From contig JANBPU010000010.1 of the NCBI GenBank assembly GCA_027575805.1, forward strand, positions 1 through 64,000: a stretch of DNA of 64,000 bases, in the 5' to 3' direction. Positions 22,334 to 32,680 of the stretch are shown piece after piece (the first letter of the stretch is position 1; every line of letters begins with the position of its first letter). Under the pieces are notes generated by a model. The model made no database searches, was not told where the DNA came from, and saw nothing but the letters and a program-made list of their open reading frames with translations. This stretch comes from Mycoemilia scoparia. Its lineage: Eukaryota; Kickxellomycota; Kickxellomycetes; Kickxellales; Kickxellaceae. Made by a program: the position numbers and the translations under genes.

Positions 22334-23828
22334 TCAGTCCTTGCGTGCGTTGAGCCCAAGTCCTTCCTCACGACTTTTTTCGGCCATCCGGCGGAACATC
22401 TCTATCGTGCTCTGATTCTTTGACTCATACTCCCGGAGTTTTTCCTGTTTCCTGGCATTCTCAATTGCTTTTCTCTGATCTCTTTCTCTCTCTCGTTTTC
22501 CAGCTCTACCTTCACGAGATTTAAGCCTACAATGATAAAAAGTTTTTTTAAAAAATGTACCATGGGCTTGACCAAATAGTGAAGTAAATGTGATTTTTTG
22601 CTTACATGGCCTTGAAACTTGTATCTTCAAGCATCTGATCTGGATTTAAGTCCATATCAATACTGTTCTCAGTACGATGATATTCGTTTCTTGCTCTCTT
22701 TTTGGCAAGCATTGCCTCCCTACAAAGTTTTCAGGGCGTTGTTAGCTCCATATAAATGAGGAAGATAGTACAATATGTTGAAAATGAATGAATTTAAATT
22801 GCAGTACATACCTTCCTGTCTCACGCGGAGCGACTTCATCCAGCAGTAGTTGATTTTTATCCTTTTCTTCTAGCCTTTTCTTGCGTCTATTATACCTCTC
22901 TCTATCCCTTTCATCTTCCAGGTCATATTCTATTGAATAATTGTAAGTGTTATTAACATATTTGAAGCACGTAAATCAATTAACTGTGCATTCTATTATA
23001 GGCAGCTTACCGTCTTTGATATGCCTTTCTCCTCTATTACCAAACTTGGAGCCTGAATAGCCTATATTTAGAAATACACACATATAGATCAGAGAGAGAG
23101 AGTATACTTTATTTAGAGCTGATTCTGGAAATCAATGATTACCTTGTAATGTTTGAGTTTGAGTTTGAGTTGGATGGTCCAATCCAGAATTAGCCGAATT
23201 GTTGTTTGAATATACATGAACAAGGTCGATTTTATCCCGGTCTTCATCAGTAATGTTCTTTACAAAGTTCCACTTATGGCGAGTTGACTTTGACTTTGAA
23301 GTGCCCGCTGCTTTATCATCGGATCGATAATATTTTTCTAAAACAATACAACAGTCAATTTTTGTTTAATGGTTTGTGGTTTTTGGCCATTTAGCTACAG
23401 TAAAGCCCCAAAGATGGATAGCCTTGTCACACTTACCTTTTAGCTTGCCATCATTCCATGCCACGACAAACTTGTGAAAGTACTTTCTTGACTTTTCAGA
23501 AGACAGCTCATCAATGTACCTGTCCTTTTCTTTTCTCAGCCATAAGCAGAATTGGGCATTCAACCTATAATAGTCATCGTCCGAAATGTCTACACATATT
23601 TACGTGTGCATTAGGACAGCTTAATGAATGAAATGCCACCACTTGCCAATAAATGACGCTTGGAAGCTTACCTTTGGTGCCTACTGGGAGGCCAGATTTG
23701 CTCTTCTTAGACTCATGCATTGATCCTGCATTGTCTGACTTCCTGGAATGGTAGTGTTTTGAGTTTTCTTCTGGATAGCGTATGTCTGGCGACACTGATC
23801 GTCTGTCTTTCTTCCTGTCTCGACCCAT
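22334..23828 (-). CDS. Conserved charged nuclear-type protein, function unknown
   Basis: Seven exons: 23672-23828, 23437-23589, 23143-23337, 23011-23061, 22812-22929, 22606-22719, 22334-22526; 326 residues, all GT-AG, phases consistent. The N-terminus is Arg/Ser/Asp-rich (MGRDRKKDRRSVSPD). Exon 2 encodes a compact helical motif: DISDDDYYRLNAQFCLWL, then KDRYIDELSSEKSRKYFHKF and VVAWNDGKLKEKYY. The rest is Glu/Arg/Lys-rich helix (DERDRERYNRRKKRLEEK, LLLDEVAPRETGREAML) ending in MFRRMAEKSREEGLG. I recall similar WL..EK..Y...LS.E..RKYF..FV..WN.GKL motifs in an uncharacterised eukaryotic family with RS/RE-rich flanks, suggesting an RNA-processing role, but I cannot name it. Confidence 0.8.
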
Positions 23829-25251
23829 TGTTTGGTTGCAGAACTGATTCTCTTTTACAATACAGCAATATCATGGTCTTTGTCTCCAGCTTTTAACCTT
23901 ATTTCACAATTACACAATGGCCTCGGTTGTTATGGGTCATTGATTCCAAGTTTGGACCATTTGTACATTATTATATCATTAAAAGTGCTTGTGTATTGTA
24001 TTGACTGAACAGTGCCGTGGTGAATATGAGTGGTATGGCATATTGCTACAAGCCCAAAAAAGACCAGTAACATTGTTTTGAATAAAACCCAGCTATATTC
24101 TTGACACAGGGAGTTTTTTGTTGCAATAACTCTTCTGGCCTATCAAATCAAAGCACAGTTTATCGGAAACAGTGCTTTTGTGCGCGTGCGTGCAGCCTCA
24201 TGTTTGCAAACCATCGGAGGTTTACTGCCTTGCTTTCGAGATATGCGATACTGCTCGACGTTTAGACAATTGTTATTAATCACCTTCACAAAGATGTTGG
24301 ACAAACAGCACCGTGCGAGCCCTCGCACTTGCACATCCATCAGACTTTCTAAACGCAACATGGAATTGAATTACTCAAGGCTCTTGGGAATCCCCAATGC
24401 ATGAGCATAGTTTGCATGGTACCGCTGCTGAGGCGAGGTCTTCTGGCAGCGCGCCAATTGGCTCAGATAATTTGCACTAAGGCCGGCCACAGTCTGCGAA
24501 ATAATGTATGCCTGCATTAAAGGGTGGTGATGGATAATGCTAGTTGGGTGCAGAAAATGGCAAGTACGTGGGCTGGCTCAGAGCAGACGACGAACCTTTT
24601 CTTTTGTAGAAACAATCTAGAAAATAAGCCGGCTTGGCCCAGGATATGCAGTTTCAGTGACAAAGAACCAGAGGAATGTGCCAGTCTCCTCAGGGATGCT
24701 GAGGTGATGCAAATCATATCCAGCAGATGCATGTCTTTCGCCTTTGCCATACTGCCTTCATAGAAAGCACGGCCAAAGCCCAGCAATCAAATCCAGCAGC
24801 TACTGTGCTTTATTACTTGCAACACAAAAACAAACAATAAATTTCCAAAATCGGAATCAGCATACCATTCGAGCCTACTGTTTGTTGGTGCTGATAGCGG
24901 GCAGCGGCTACTGCAAACAACAATACCAAGCCTCAATGGGATAGTAGAGATTGCAGTTTATAAAAAAGGTCCCAGGTGCTCCAGGACCAGGCTCAGTTGG
25001 TTTTCCCTACTTCCGCACATCTATTAAACTCCTTTACTTGCAGATATCCTATTTCCCCTTCCCTCCCAACCCACGGTTTTCCACTTCCACCTGACGTATA
25101 GGCATCGTTGAGCGAGGCCTATAATTGCATTTCATTAGAGCTACACTAGTCTCAGAAGCAAGCGTGCACTCATACGCGCTTACACCACAAGAACTAGTCT
25201 AAACCGCCCATAGCATTGATTGTTAGAGGCGCTATAACCCATACCGGAAGC
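23829..25251. other. Intergenic region with CAP-gene promoter
   Basis: 1.4 kb without a supported gene. A TATAAAAAAG box at 24959-24968, followed by pyrimidine-rich sequence, lies about 290 bp upstream of the CAP-protein ATG and is the likely core promoter. The short ORFs at 24.1-24.8 kb show no protein-family features. Confidence 0.45.
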
Positions 25252-25959
25252 ATGAAGTGTCTGTCTATTATTTCCTGCCTTGTCTTGTTGGTCAGCGTTC
25301 TGGTTAACGCTGTTCCAGCCATTTACAGGCAGGTCTATGCCTCTCAGCCTAAGCAGGCAGCACCCATTCAGGTATCTGCCTCTGCGCAGATTAGCCTTGG
25401 TATGTCCAACCTCCAGACCGAACAAATGTTGTGTCTGCTCAACCAGCGCCGAGCCCGCGAAGGATTGCCGCCTCTGGCAATCCATCCTGAGCTGATGAAG
25501 TCTGCTCAAGCCCACTCGGATTACCAGGCCAGCATTCGTACCATGACCCACTCAGACCCCAGTGGCGATATCATCCAGCGCATCAGAAGCCATGGCCTAC
25601 AGCCTCAGGCTGCCGCCGAAAATGTTGCCTACTTGCAAAAGACCGTTCCTGAGGTTGTTAATGCCTGGTTCAACTCGACCGAGCATCTTGAAAACATCCT
25701 GAGTACCAAGGTCTATGTAGGGTTTGGCTTGAGGAACAATGCCTGGACCCAACACTTTGCTACTCCCATGGGCTATAACGGCAATAACAATGCAAAGCCC
25801 CCACCAAACCAGTGCCCTGGATTGTCCCTGGAGCTTTCCACCAACATCAGGGCTTTCGGTCTCCTTGCTGTTGGTTTGAAGGCACAGATTGGCCTCAGCC
25901 TTGGCGATGGTGCCATTGGGCATGTTGTTAACGGTGTTCTTGGTGGCATTGCTGGCTAG
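25252..25959 (+). CDS. Secreted CAP/SCP (PR-1-like) domain protein
   Basis: Single exon, 235 residues. Start at 25252 gives a clean signal peptide (MKCLSIISCLVLLVSVLVNA). After a short linker comes a CAP domain of about 120 residues: MLCLLNQRRAREGLPPLAIH, ELMKSAQAHSDYQASIRTMT with HSDPSGDI, then AAENVAYLQKTVPEVVNAWF and NSTEHLENILSTKVYVGFGL. The cavity His (HSD) and Glu (AEN) are in place; the usual SPGH is replaced by STEH. The C-terminus is a Gly/Leu/Ile-rich tail (LLAVGLKAQIGLSLGDGAIG). CAP proteins are secreted and some bind sterols; fungal ones are linked to lipid export or host interaction. Intronless, unlike most neighbours, and next to a MITE-rich gap. Confidence 0.9.
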   Translation: MKCLSIISCLVLLVSVLVNAVPAIYRQVYASQPKQAAPIQVSASAQISLGMSNLQTEQMLCLLNQRRAREGLPPLAIHPELMKSAQAHSDYQASIRTMTHSDPSGDIIQRIRSHGLQPQAAAENVAYLQKTVPEVVNAWFNSTEHLENILSTKVYVGFGLRNNAWTQHFATPMGYNGNNNAKPPPNQCPGLSLELSTNIRAFGLLAVGLKAQIGLSLGDGAIGHVVNGVLGGIAG

Positions 25960-26310
25960 CCATATATATACTCATACACCTTTTTTTCTGGCTGCGATTG
26001 CAAGCAAGCATTCTCGGCCCTGACATTTGCTAACTTAATACACCCACACACACACACCAACATCATCTATCTTTTGTTTTCAATTTGATATTGTATTAAC
26101 AGCTTTTCATCCTTTTTAATGAATTCGCAAGTAACATACCAAATGGACGCTAAGATAGATACACCTATATCTTCCTTTGTCATTGTTGAGCTAATTACCC
26201 ATTAGAGTAGAGTATGGTTATAAAAACAAACAACTATGATTGAATCATTATTTCTGAATGGCAAATTATTGTTAGCAGGCCAGCCTACATTACCATATAA
26301 AATGAGCATA

Positions 26311-26410
26311 TGGATCATAGTTTTTGAAGGGTGACTTTTGGTGGCCAACTATTATAGGGGAAATCACAGCCAAATGAGTGACTCTATAGCCCTTCAAAAA
26401 TAACTACCCA
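26311..26410. mobile_element. MITE family A copy
   Basis: 100 bp beginning TGGATCATAGTTTTTGAAGG and ending CCCTTCAAAAATAACTACCCA, flanked by TA (26309-26310 and 26411-26412). The interior has ttggtggccaactattatagggg and ccaaatgagtgactctatag, i.e. the family interior in reverse orientation relative to the PTH copy. Confidence 0.87.
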
Positions 26411-26889
26411 TATGTTGCTGACATGGCTCTTCGCCTGTACTAACAACTTCAAAAGACACGCCAGAAGAATACATTAGCTCACTTGTTTCTATGGGTGTGC
26501 TGGTATGGAATAATGCAGCAAGCTGTCTGATAGAGGACAAGCCATAGTGGAATAATACCATGCTGCGTAGTGACCATTACATATGGCATTTGCCCTGGAA
26601 GATCAGGAAAGGACCTACATACATTTGGTGGCGCTCCGACTGAGGTGGCCAAGACTTATGTGTATCCTATAGCTGCATATATTCTGCTACAACATTTCAC
26701 TCACCAATAACACAAAGAACAGATTGCCTTGGCCAAGATAAATTTACATTGTCTTTTCCCTTTACATCCAAAGCCGAGTTGGCACAAAAGAACATCAGTT
26801 ATCTTTAATCCAAATCCAAAATGCCACATAAAGGTCTTGTGATGTAAAAATGTTTTATTAAAAATAGCCTCCTACTCATAGGATAAATG

Positions 26890-27009
26890 TGGGCGATTAT
26901 TACTGAAGGGCTAAATTAATATATATTATCAATGATATCATAGCTGGCTAATATGTACATGATGGGGTGGTCTACTAGTAAAAATTGGCCTTTCAAAAAC
27001 TATTACCCA
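26890..27009. mobile_element. MITE family B copy
   Basis: 120 bp beginning TGGGCGATTATTACTGAAGG and ending CCTTTCAAAAACTATTACCCA. It has the same terminal motif as family A but a different interior (ctaaattaatatatattatcaatgatat...ctactagtaaaaattggc). TA follows on the right; the left flank is TG. Confidence 0.8.
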
Positions 27010-27058
27010 TATGGGAGGACACATCATCCAAAAGAAAACAACCCTATTAACAAGCATA

Positions 27059-27177
27059 TGGGTAGTTATTTTTGAAGGGCTAAATTGGTATCATCAATGT
27101 TAATATAGGCTGGCCAGTATGCAGGTTGAAACTACTGGCCTAATAGTAAAACTTGGCTCTTCAAAAATAATCACTCA
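27059..27177. mobile_element. MITE family B copy
   Basis: 119 bp beginning TGGGTAGTTATTTTTGAAGG and ending CTCTTCAAAAATAATCACTCA, flanked by TA on both sides. The interior (ctaaattggtatcatcaatg...gcctaatagtaaaacttgg) matches the copy 50 bp upstream, so two related elements sit nearly in tandem. Confidence 0.85.
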
Positions 27178-28156
27178 TATATGCCTTGAGAATACTTGGC
27201 ACAAACAGGCCAAAATTCTAGGAATTTTAGTGAATTACTCACAGTGCTAGAGACCCACTGATTTGTTCACTCTTGTTTCTGGGACTGTGGGTTTAGGTAT
27301 AATTCAATCTTGGATGTTGGAAGCTGAAAGCACGGAAGGCAATTATAAATATGGTTTGGTTTAGGGGTCCGGTAAAACTGAAATATTTTCCCACATCACA
27401 TGATCACGGAAACAGGAGGCGAAGCTGGTGTGTGTATGTCAGCATCTGTATGCATCTAATTGCCATCGAATCTAAAAAGCTGCTGGCCTAACCAGTAATA
27501 GAAGTGACATCGCAATGCAAAGCATTGCTAGGTGGTAGTTTAAAGCAGATGACAGGTTTTATCAATGCGTGTGCGCGGGTGTGACCAAGATCCCGTATAT
27601 GTTCAGGTCTTTTCTGATTGCAACTAATGGGATACTTGGAATTAGAGAGGGTCCATCAGCGATTTGGCTTGGTGCAAAATAAATCCGTCACCGATCTGAA
27701 GCCGCGAATAACTATCGAGCTCTTTGCTGGCCAGGACCCAATGCTATCTTTGAAAGACTTGTAGAGATTTATTTTGTGAGAAAAGATTAGCATTTTTGGT
27801 TAGCACAGTCTCACAAACCCATACCATTTTGAGCCACACGCCGCAAAAAGATTGTCTTCGCTTTCTTTTTGGTTTTGGCTTCTAGTATTGCTGTAAACCT
27901 CTCTCTTTTCCATCTATTTCGTTATTCTTTTGTCCTAGCTGTAAAAACATTCGACTGCTAGGCTGGAAGTGCCCTTCTACTAATTAGAGGGCCAGAACAA
28001 AACCCGTTTAGCCAATTTCGCTTCGGACCCCCTCACGTTACTTGTTCTGAGATTCCTATAAAGCACACCTCCGTTTGGAGGGGGTTCATTATCTACAAAC
28101 GCACGTCCATATTTCTCGCCTGAATTCTGCACCAGTTTGTCCGGCCACATTTCTCA

Positions 28157-31100
28157 ATGCCGCACAATCGGTATTATAATTCGCGAGTGTCACAGAGGCC
28201 ACATGGGAGGCAGAACTCCATACAGTCGCAAATAAATACCCCAAAAAGCGGACCAACGCTCCCAGAAAGTGGCCACGGTGCCGGTGTCGGAGGTTCCACG
28301 GCCACTGTGACCCAGCCTTCAGGCGATAGTGCCACAAGCGACCAATTTGATATAGAGAGGAGTATTGAAAAGGCTCTTGAGCGACTCCTTTTCTCCATCA
28401 TCGCCTTCTTTGATAGGCATCGTGCACTTTCTGTGCTCGCAGCATGGTCATTGATGCTTTTGATGGATAACATTAGCATTCTGCCCGTCGAATGGTTTTT
28501 TTTCATGTTCTACTCGCTACTGGTATTTGTCCATGCCTTTGGAGTATCGCTTAATGCCTTTGCTTTTCTTTCTGCGTCTGTTGTTGCCGTCAATCTCATT
28601 GTTTTCTATTGTATTTCATACCAGATCACTTCGTTTTTATCATCAGTGGTCGTTTACGCGCTTTTGGTCTACAGTCTGCATGGTCTTGATTCACTTGGAT
28701 GGTCAATGGCCGTCTGCATGATTCTAGGGAGAAATGGAAACTCTTGGTGCTCCTCCCTACCAACTGCCCTGAAGCGCCCTATCGCTGCCCACTGTTCCTC
28801 ATTTGGTATATTTTGGGCTTTATACCACAACATTTCCTACTTTTCCAGATCCGTCGATCGGTTGTGCACACTTCTTGGAATTGGACCTCCTTCACCGCCA
28901 CAGGTTTCGGTTAAGGATATCACAGAATCAAGTATTCACATCACTTGGTCCTTTGAAAAGGTCTCTACTGGCGGCAAATTGCAGCTACCTCCAATAAAAA
29001 AGCTCGCTTCTCCAGAGGTACGCTTGCAAAAGTACGAGATTGAGCTGAACGGTAGTATCATAACAGAGTGTGATACGTCCCGGGATTCAATAGTAATTTC
29101 TGGCATCAATCCAGGCTCTACCTACCGTGTAAGGGTACTGTCCTTTTCTCCAAGCCATGGGAAGATCCCATCGCCCCCCATTCTTGTCCGTACTATGGCT
29201 CAAAGTATACAATCAAAGAATTCGAATCAGCAACCACCCTCTAAAACTTATGCTCAAGTTTCCAAATCAAATAATGATGATGTTGAATCATTAATGCTCC
29301 AAACGGAAGATTCAGCTTGCAGTGCAGTAAAGGTAGAATCTTTATTAGATAATTTGCAATCACGTACCAGGGAAAATCATAGTAAAATCAAACAGGAGCT
29401 TCAATCCTTAAAGAAAACTAGTAGTGGTGATGAGGATGTTAAAGCTCCTTCTCCAAAAAAGTCTAAAAAACCCAAAAAACAAGGTTCAATATCCAGAAGA
29501 AATTCTACGCAGACTAATGGTGAGCCTCAAAAAGAAACTCGGGAAGATAGTAAACCCAATAAACCAGATACCAAGGAAGATAAATCAAAGATTTCCGAAA
29601 AGCCTAATTTGAAGGAACAAAAACACCTATTCCCAAGTAGCAATGCTGATGCGGTGGCCCCAGAAAAATCATCTGGCAACTTAAAACCGCCTACCATAAA
29701 CCATAAACAAAATACAATAAAATCAGATGTTGATGCTGTTACTACAAAGATCCCCAAAGCTTTCGACACATTCAAGCCACAGAATTCTTCAAAAAATGAG
29801 AATAGTCGCAAGAAACAATCAAAGAAGAAAAATCTAGCCCAAAGCAATCCTGGCGAACAATCAAACAATGCTACTGAAACATTTGTTCCCAAGAGTAAAA
29901 AACGGCAGAAAAGATCTTCTTTTACCAAGAGAGATGGTGCATTTTCTCCCAAAAAGCAGTCCCAAGCACAGTCCGCTCCAGCTAAAAAGAGCGATGCCAG
30001 TTCGGATGACGGCTTTTCAAAAAAGAATGTTGTTACCAAGTCATTTGGGAAAAATGAAGCACGTAATTCCTGGGGTCCTTCATCCAAACCTTTAAAACCA
30101 TCCTCGGTTTCCCCAGGAGTCAAATTAGAAAATAAGCTCAATAGTGATGCATCAAAGTCCGAGACTGATCTGTCAAGCCTGAATAGGACCAAATCAGCAA
30201 CGGATGTTTCATCATTACCCTTTTCAAACCTCCACAACGGCAGTGAAAGCGACCTTTCCTATTCAGCATTGCAGAGGACCCTTACCAGTTCGCCTTCTCC
30301 TAGTGCTGGCTACCCCGCTACTGCTGCTTCATTATTACCCAGAAATCTGGTACCAGAAAATCTTGTTCCGCTTCATAAGCGAAGACCATTCCTCGATGTG
30401 ATACCAGGATCTCCATCAACAGCGGAATCCAGCGCATTCAGTATTTTGAAGGATACGGATCTAGCATACCCAACTCCAGAGCGTCTAAGTTTTTCATGGA
30501 ACGCTGCATCCTCAGCGGCAAGCACATCCAGCATTTCGACAAACAACATTGATCTCACCAAACTTATCGAAAGACGCAGTGTGTCTCCTAGCACATACAT
30601 GAATTCTGAAGTTGCCGATTCCAGACCTCAAAAGGAGATGAGCCGATTTCACTACCACTTTGCTCGATCTAAAGATTCATCTTCTCAGACGCCCTCGTCC
30701 CCACTCTGGAAGAGTTCGCAGGTATACAACTCTCAGCTGTCATCGTATCACAGCCCCCTTTCTCCAGGGTTTATTTCCGGATCAGCAGCTTATAGCAAGC
30801 TCCCGTCAGCAAGGCCTACTCCTACTGTCACTAGCTCTACAGTTTTTGATTTTGGCAATCGAACATCCGACTATCAGGAGAGTAAATATCCAAACTGTCT
30901 TACACCGATGTCAAACCCCTTGCCCACTTATAGTGACCAAAAGCTCACTAACTTTAATGTGGCGACTAACAGTGGCAACAAGAACAAAATCAATTACTGG
31001 GATGTTGAACGGACACAAGGGCTATTTGGTTATGACAATAAAAGCAGTAATATATCGCTTCAGCAAAATCGGCACAGCATGGGCTCTGGTATGGATCACA

Positions 31101-31210
31101 GAAATGGTCTGAGAACTCCACCAGGCCTAAACCCATCAGCGCCAGCATTCGACATCTCTTTGAATCGGTCAAAAAGGTCTTCAACAGGATTTTCAGCACT
31201 TTCGCAATGA
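28157..31210 (+). CDS. Multi-pass membrane protein with fibronectin type III domain
   Basis: Single exon, 1017 residues. A polar N-terminus of about 70 residues is followed by hydrophobic segments at roughly 90-195 (LSVLAAWSLMLLMDNI, WFFFMFYSLLVFVHAFGV, FLSASVVAVNLIVFYC, SFLSSVVVYALLVYSL). Residues about 245-350 form an FN3 domain: PSPPQVSVKDITESSIHITW, KYEIELNGSIITE, VISGINPGSTYRVRVLSFSP. The remaining 650 or so residues are disordered, with Lys/Pro/Ser-rich tracts and many SP/TP sites. Fungal proteins with membrane segments, one FN3 domain and a long disordered tail exist but are poorly characterised. The membrane location is inferred from hydrophobicity. Confidence 0.85.
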   Translation: MPHNRYYNSRVSQRPHGRQNSIQSQINTPKSGPTLPESGHGAGVGGSTATVTQPSGDSATSDQFDIERSIEKALERLLFSIIAFFDRHRALSVLAAWSLMLLMDNISILPVEWFFFMFYSLLVFVHAFGVSLNAFAFLSASVVAVNLIVFYCISYQITSFLSSVVVYALLVYSLHGLDSLGWSMAVCMILGRNGNSWCSSLPTALKRPIAAHCSSFGIFWALYHNISYFSRSVDRLCTLLGIGPPSPPQVSVKDITESSIHITWSFEKVSTGGKLQLPPIKKLASPEVRLQKYEIELNGSIITECDTSRDSIVISGINPGSTYRVRVLSFSPSHGKIPSPPILVRTMAQSIQSKNSNQQPPSKTYAQVSKSNNDDVESLMLQTEDSACSAVKVESLLDNLQSRTRENHSKIKQELQSLKKTSSGDEDVKAPSPKKSKKPKKQGSISRRNSTQTNGEPQKETREDSKPNKPDTKEDKSKISEKPNLKEQKHLFPSSNADAVAPEKSSGNLKPPTINHKQNTIKSDVDAVTTKIPKAFDTFKPQNSSKNENSRKKQSKKKNLAQSNPGEQSNNATETFVPKSKKRQKRSSFTKRDGAFSPKKQSQAQSAPAKKSDASSDDGFSKKNVVTKSFGKNEARNSWGPSSKPLKPSSVSPGVKLENKLNSDASKSETDLSSLNRTKSATDVSSLPFSNLHNGSESDLSYSALQRTLTSSPSPSAGYPATAASLLPRNLVPENLVPLHKRRPFLDVIPGSPSTAESSAFSILKDTDLAYPTPERLSFSWNAASSAASTSSISTNNIDLTKLIERRSVSPSTYMNSEVADSRPQKEMSRFHYHFARSKDSSSQTPSSPLWKSSQVYNSQLSSYHSPLSPGFISGSAAYSKLPSARPTPTVTSSTVFDFGNRTSDYQESKYPNCLTPMSNPLPTYSDQKLTNFNVATNSGNKNKINYWDVERTQGLFGYDNKSSNISLQQNRHSMGSGMDHRNGLRTPPGLNPSAPAFDISLNRSKRSSTGFSALSQ

Positions 31211-31643
31211 TTTTGGACTTCCTATTTACTACTGGTGGCATTGTAATTGCCGGATATATTGATAAACGATTTTGCCTATTTATTTTATTACCAGATAGTT
31301 AACCTAATAGTGTCTTGTTTAGTATGTAATAACAAGTATATTTATGCCAAGTAGTCCATAAGAGTATTCTTTTATAAATAGTGTTAGAAATGGGGTTATT
31401 GTTGTTTACTGCCCAAGTTTATAATCTAATAACAGCAGCCACACGCTCAGTTCTGCTTGAATTGTGAGACTGAGGAGGACCAATCCCATAGTGTGGGCTA
31501 TTATCATTATAAGTCTTTCGAAAAGACTTATACATGATGGTATATGTGAATTTCCAATAGTTTCAATAATTCTTTTCAAGAACTTTCAAGAGAAATAGTA
31601 GCGGCAGTAGTAGCTGTGTTAAAGTATTATATTTAGAACAAGA
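31211..31643. other. Tandem intergenic gap
   Basis: 430 bp between the FN3 gene stop and the MTH1-type gene start. AT-rich 3' UTR and promoter sequence, with no repeat or RNA gene seen. Confidence 0.4.
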
Positions 31644-32449
31644 ATGGTCGAAATAGTTGAGCAGGAATTGCACAAGCTTTACACACTTGTTTACGTTCTG
31701 AACAAAGACAAAACCAAGGTTGGTTGTGCATCGGGTATTTTTATGTAGATGTGTTCATAACGAAATACATTTACTGATTGATGTTGTCCAAGCAGTGCTC
31801 ATAGTATAATGCGGGTTCAAATAATATAGATCCTTCTTGGGCTAAAGAAACGAGGATTTGGAAAAGGAAGATGGAATGGGTTTGGCGGAAAGGTAGAAAA
31901 GGGCGAGACTATAGAGCAAGGTGCTTTGAGAGAGCTAAAAGTAGGTTTTGGTATAAAAAGGATGTGTATTGGGTAGAAATATCCGTCTAATGGGCTTATA
32001 TTCATCACAAAATATAGGAGGAGTCCAACCTTGATGCTAAAAACCTTGAAAAGAAGGGAGTCATATACTTTAAGTTCGAGGGTGATCCAGTCATTATGGA
32101 TGTGCATTTGTATACGACTACAGATGTCTCAGGAGACTTGATCGAGTATGTGTGATTCTATTCATTTATTTACTGGCACTCGCCGACTTGTTGAATGTGA
32201 ATGAGGCATTAAAATATAAAATATATTTAATGTAGAACCGACGAGATGCTGCCAAAGTGGTATAATGTGTCCGACCTGCCATACAGCTCCATGTGGCCAG
32301 ATGATCCTATCTGGCATCCTTGGTTCTTTGAGGGAAAGATATTCACTGTCAAGTTCTTTTTCAAAGCTGATTTGGAAACCATTACTGGCTATAAGCACAA
32401 GTTTGCTTCTTCTGTGAGTGAGCTTGATGCCATTAATTTGGACTCTTAA
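31644..32449 (+). CDS. NUDT1: MTH1-type Nudix hydrolase (8-oxo-dGTP diphosphatase)
   Basis: Four exons: 31644-31718, 31830-31940, 32018-32145, 32236-32449; 175 residues. MTH1 hydrolyses oxidised purine dNTPs to keep them out of DNA. The order [56 protein letters not shown] gives a full Nudix box (GX5EX7REUXEEXG) with the WNGFGGKV lead-in typical of MTH1. Later blocks [40 protein letters not shown] and [14 protein letters not shown] include the WPDD base-recognition region. The first donor is a less common GTTGGT. The tail is about 10 residues longer than human MTH1. Confidence 0.95.
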
Positions 32450-32577
32450 AATGTTGGCTTGGAGCACTGAGAAGTTGCTGATCCTGATCCCCATAACTAC
32501 CAACTTTTCTGCATTATTTTGGCTAGAAAATCTTTGAATGTCTTGAAAAGTTTGTAAACATTTAATTGTGAACAGGC

Positions 32578-32600
32578 TCATATATATATATATATATATA
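32578..32600. repeat. (TA)n microsatellite
   Basis: About eleven TA units in the 230-bp gap between the MTH1-type gene and the DDX51-like gene. Confidence 0.8.
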
Positions 32601-32680
32601 GCATTACCATAGGCCAATAATTCCAGGATCCCAAAAATAATATTATACTGAAAACATATGCAATAAAAGATTGCACCATA

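Larger units (their letters stand above)
25960..28156. other. Long intergenic region holding three MITEs
   Basis: 2.2 kb with no supported gene. It contains three MITE copies, described separately. A TATAAAG motif at 28057-28063, about 100 bp before the FN3-gene ATG, is a plausible core promoter. A CA-rich run (cacccacacacacacac) lies near 26040. Confidence 0.5.

Noticed and set aside
24143..24800. Short ORFs upstream of the CAP gene
   Set aside because: Under 90 codons, overlapping on both strands, and without recognisable features.
26300..27180. CRISPR-like array of repeats near 26-27 kb
   Set aside because: The repeats are inverted MITE termini with TA flanks, not regularly spaced direct repeats.
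29527..30237. 236-codon minus-strand open frame within the FN3 gene
   Set aside because: It mirrors the low-complexity Lys/Ser/Pro tail of the plus-strand gene and has no protein-family features.
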